Source: Mucilaginibacter_A sp964236465 (lineage in GTDB: Bacteria > Bacteroidota > Bacteroidia > Sphingobacteriales > Sphingobacteriaceae). Taken from it: a stretch of DNA of 64,000 bases. Position 1 is the stretch's first letter; every line of letters starts with the position of its first letter. A program made the position numbers and the translations under genes. The DNA lies in contig CAXSBZ010000006.1 of assembly GCA_964236465.1 (NCBI GenBank), forward strand, positions 70,633 through 134,632. The letters run 5' to 3'. The notes under the pieces were generated by a model. That model had not been told where the DNA came from and did not search any database. It saw only the letters and a program-made list of their open reading frames with translations. Below, one piece after another: positions 61,572-64,000 of the stretch.

Positions 61572-63947
61572 ATGTTTAAAAACTACATCAAAATCGCTTG
61601 GCGCAATTTCTACAAGCAAAAATTTTATACCGGTATCAATATATTTGGTTTAGCATTGGGCATCGCTTGCACAGTTATTCTGTTCCTGTTTATTTCCTAT
61701 CATTCAAGTTTTGACCGTTATCATGCCAACGCCAAACGAATTTTTAGAACGGTAACTGATTTGCATATTCCGGATGGCAGCATTGAATACGACCAGGGTT
61801 CGCCATATATTTTAGGGCAGTACCTGAAGAATTTTCCCACGGTAAAAAACCAAACAACCCTACTAAATAGGCGTAGTTTCACTGTTTCAGTACCACAAAA
61901 AAAACAGGATAAACAAAGCCTTTTTTATGAACCCGAAAATGTTGCTTTTGCTGATAACAATTGGTTTAAAATGTTTACTTATCGTTGGCAATCCGGCAAT
62001 GCCAATACACCGTTAATTAATCCGTTTACAGCGGTAATTACTTCCAATCTTGCAAAAAAATACTTTAATACAGACGAGGTAGTTGGCAGAACCATTCGCA
62101 TAGAAAACAAATACACCTTCACAATTACAGGCGTTTTGAAGGACAATCCTACCAATACTGATTTCCAGCAAAAACTTTTTTTATCATTAGCTTCTGTTCA
62201 TACGATGTTTCCTGATCCGAAAGAATTCTTTACAGATCTCGATTTTATTTCTTCTAAAAATTTCGTTTTTGTACAACTGAATAATGGACAAGCAAAAGAT
62301 CAGGTTGATAAAGAAATTGAACAACTTCAAAAAAAGGATTTTAAAGTTTATGATGCGCTTCACTTTCACTTGCAACCTTTGGCAGACATTCATTTTAACA
62401 GTCGTTATGGCGGCAAAATTTCCAAGCCTTTATTACTCATTTTGGCCGTTATTGGATTGGCGTTAATCCTGATTGCATGTGTCAACTTCATCAATATGGC
62501 AACTGCCCAAAGCTTAACCAGAGCAAAAGAAATTGGCACCCGGAAAGTATTGGGCAGCAGCCGGAGAGCAATTTTCTGGCAGTTTATCATCGAAACTGCT
62601 TTTGTAGCTGTAACAGCAGGTGCATTAGCTTTACTTTTAGCGATACTGTTTTTACCGACCATAAATCAGTGGCTGCAATTATCGTTGACCATTAATACTC
62701 AAGTCGTTTTATTTTTGATCGGCTTGCTGATTGTCATTGTATTTGCGGCTGGTTTTTATCCTGCCATTATCCTGAGTAATTTCAAACCAGTAGATGCTTT
62801 AAAAAACAAAATCGGCAACAGTAATTCTTCCTCCAAAATATCGCGAAATGTGCTAATCATCTTTCAAAATGTAATTGCTCAAAGTTTGATTGTTTGTACC
62901 GTAGTTATTGTTTTGCAAGTAAGGTTTTTGAAAAATGTTGACCTCGGGTTTAATAAAGATGCCGTGATTATGGTGCCTATTCCTGCACATGATGTGAATA
63001 AACTATCTTTTTTGCGCGATGAACTCAACAATCAAACCGGAATTAAAAGTATAAGTTTTTGTTATAAACCACCCACAGCACTAACGCAAAAAGGTGGCAG
63101 CATCAAATACGATGGGCACGAATGGGAGAAATTTACTGTTTCCAGTATCATTGGTGATCAGGATTACATCAAAACGTTTGGACTAAAATTGCTTGCGGGC
63201 CGCAACCTCTATCCTACCGATACCGCAAATGCTTATATTGTTAACGAGCAGGTACTTCAAAAACTAAATATTAAAAGCCCCGAAATGGCAATTGGCCATA
63301 AACTTGTTGCTGGTGATTTTGGGGATCAAGCAGGAATCATTGTCGGTGTGGTCAAAAACTTCAATGTTCAGCCACTAAATGCTCCGTTACAACCAGCATT
63401 AATTGCACAAAGGCGCGAATATTATGAAAACGCCGCCATAAAAATTTCTGGCAACCATCAGCAGCAAACCATTAATTTGATCGAACAAAAGTGGAAAAAA
63501 GTTTATCCGCAAAATGCTTTTGAATTTCATTTTCTGGATGAGCAATTGGCTAATTTTTACCAAAAGGAAGAGATGATCGGCAAACTGATTATAGCAGGAA
63601 CGGTGGTTGCCATCCTGATCAGTTGTTTGGGTTTGTTGGGGTTGATTTCGTTGATGACGGTACAACGCACCAAAGAAATCGGGATCCGCAAAGTGCTGGG
63701 TGCAACAGTTACACAAATCACCTCGCTTTTATCCAAAGATTTTTTGAAATTGGTTTTGCTGGCAATAGTTATCGCTTCGCCACTTGCTTATTTTACCATG
63801 CAAAAGTGGCTGCAGGATTTTGCTTATCGCATTACCACCAGTTGGTGGATTTTTGCTTTATCAGGGATTTTAGCAATTGTAATTTCCATCTTAACCATCA
63901 GTTTTCAGGCGGTAAAAGCAGCATTGGCCAATCCGGTGAAGAGCTAA
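61572..63947 (+). CDS. MacB/FtsX-type ABC transporter permease 12, C-terminus clipped
   Basis: 791 residues, start MFKNYIKIAWRNFYKQKFY. Motifs RAKEIGTRKVLGS and RTKEIGIRKVLGA. The frame ends ...ALANPVKS: compared with GAGTTTAAGGAGTGAATAG of permease 10, a T is missing (GAGCTAAGGAGGAGAATAA), which brings a TAA in frame and removes LRSE. The loss is four residues at the cytoplasmic end and probably does not abolish function. The array may continue beyond the window. Confidence 0.92.
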   Translation: MFKNYIKIAWRNFYKQKFYTGINIFGLALGIACTVILFLFISYHSSFDRYHANAKRIFRTVTDLHIPDGSIEYDQGSPYILGQYLKNFPTVKNQTTLLNRRSFTVSVPQKKQDKQSLFYEPENVAFADNNWFKMFTYRWQSGNANTPLINPFTAVITSNLAKKYFNTDEVVGRTIRIENKYTFTITGVLKDNPTNTDFQQKLFLSLASVHTMFPDPKEFFTDLDFISSKNFVFVQLNNGQAKDQVDKEIEQLQKKDFKVYDALHFHLQPLADIHFNSRYGGKISKPLLLILAVIGLALILIACVNFINMATAQSLTRAKEIGTRKVLGSSRRAIFWQFIIETAFVAVTAGALALLLAILFLPTINQWLQLSLTINTQVVLFLIGLLIVIVFAAGFYPAIILSNFKPVDALKNKIGNSNSSSKISRNVLIIFQNVIAQSLIVCTVVIVLQVRFLKNVDLGFNKDAVIMVPIPAHDVNKLSFLRDELNNQTGIKSISFCYKPPTALTQKGGSIKYDGHEWEKFTVSSIIGDQDYIKTFGLKLLAGRNLYPTDTANAYIVNEQVLQKLNIKSPEMAIGHKLVAGDFGDQAGIIVGVVKNFNVQPLNAPLQPALIAQRREYYENAAIKISGNHQQQTINLIEQKWKKVYPQNAFEFHFLDEQLANFYQKEEMIGKLIIAGTVVAILISCLGLLGLISLMTVQRTKEIGIRKVLGATVTQITSLLSKDFLKLVLLAIVIASPLAYFTMQKWLQDFAYRITTSWWIFALSGILAIVISILTISFQAVKAALANPVKS

Positions 63948-64000
63948 GGAGGAGAATAATGACCTATTAAAAAACCGCTATCCAAAGCAAAAACTACCGG

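Noticed and set aside
1..64000. tRNA, rRNA or riboswitch genes
   Set aside because: No cloverleaf-like, rRNA-like or recognisable riboswitch sequence was seen by eye; a covariance-model scan was not possible.

Overview
The window comes from a Bacteroidota chromosome, most likely the order Sphingobacteriales (Pedobacter/Mucilaginibacter-like). This is inferred from the gene families (eukaryote-like NADP-isocitrate dehydrogenase, Wzi-like barrel, DUF4097 protein, 790-residue double-FtsX permeases), from A-rich leaders without clear Shine-Dalgarno sites, and from TAnnTTTG-type promoter boxes. No rRNA, tRNA, CRISPR array or transposase was seen.

Region 1 (1-25 kb) is a mosaic of housekeeping and accessory genes. 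The housekeeping genes are icd, a type I mannose-6-phosphate isomerase, an RluA-type pseudouridine synthase, panB, carA, argB and proC. Stress and envelope genes include a DUF2231-Rieske protein, DUF72, a J-domain/KTSC protein, DUF892 ferritin-like, manganese catalase, a Tet-type MFS pump and a Wzi-like porin. Between them lie AT-rich defence-like genes: a HicB-like/MNT/HEPN (HepT) cluster at 1.9-2.7 kb, a GIY-YIG (T5orf172-like) nuclease at 8-9.6 kb flanked by a decayed copy of the carA 3' end, and an ApeA-like HEPN protein at 22.7-24 kb.

Region 2 (24.6-64 kb) is one large expanded system. Twelve paralogous MacB/FtsX-type ABC permeases (three on the minus strand, nine on the plus strand) surround a single HlyD-type adaptor gene and a single ABC ATPase gene. 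An NtrC-type sigma-54 response regulator is the last gene of the minus-strand permease run. Two PIN-type toxin-antitoxin pairs (one frameshifted), a secreted DUF4097 beta-helix protein and an interrupted secreted repeat protein are interspersed. All twelve permease genes share almost identical 3' ends at nucleotide level.

Two non-coding signals stand out. (1) Four promoters in region 2 (minus permease run, adaptor operon, DUF4097 gene, secreted repeat gene) carry the same arrangement: two dyads of the form TGTYCG-N4-CGRACA, 21-22 bp apart, followed 54-55 bp later by a GG of a sigma-54-like -24 element. This looks like the upstream activating sequence of the NtrC-type regulator and would make region 2 one regulon. 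(2) An 11-14 bp motif, GATAAAAGAAGCAT (core TAAAAGAAGCA), occurs 32 times by manual count on both strands, mostly between genes, plus T-variants. It sits at start codons, in terminator hairpins and in front of most of the permeases. Several gene 3' tails (carA, a permease, a 94-residue gene) have been copied elsewhere next to this motif.
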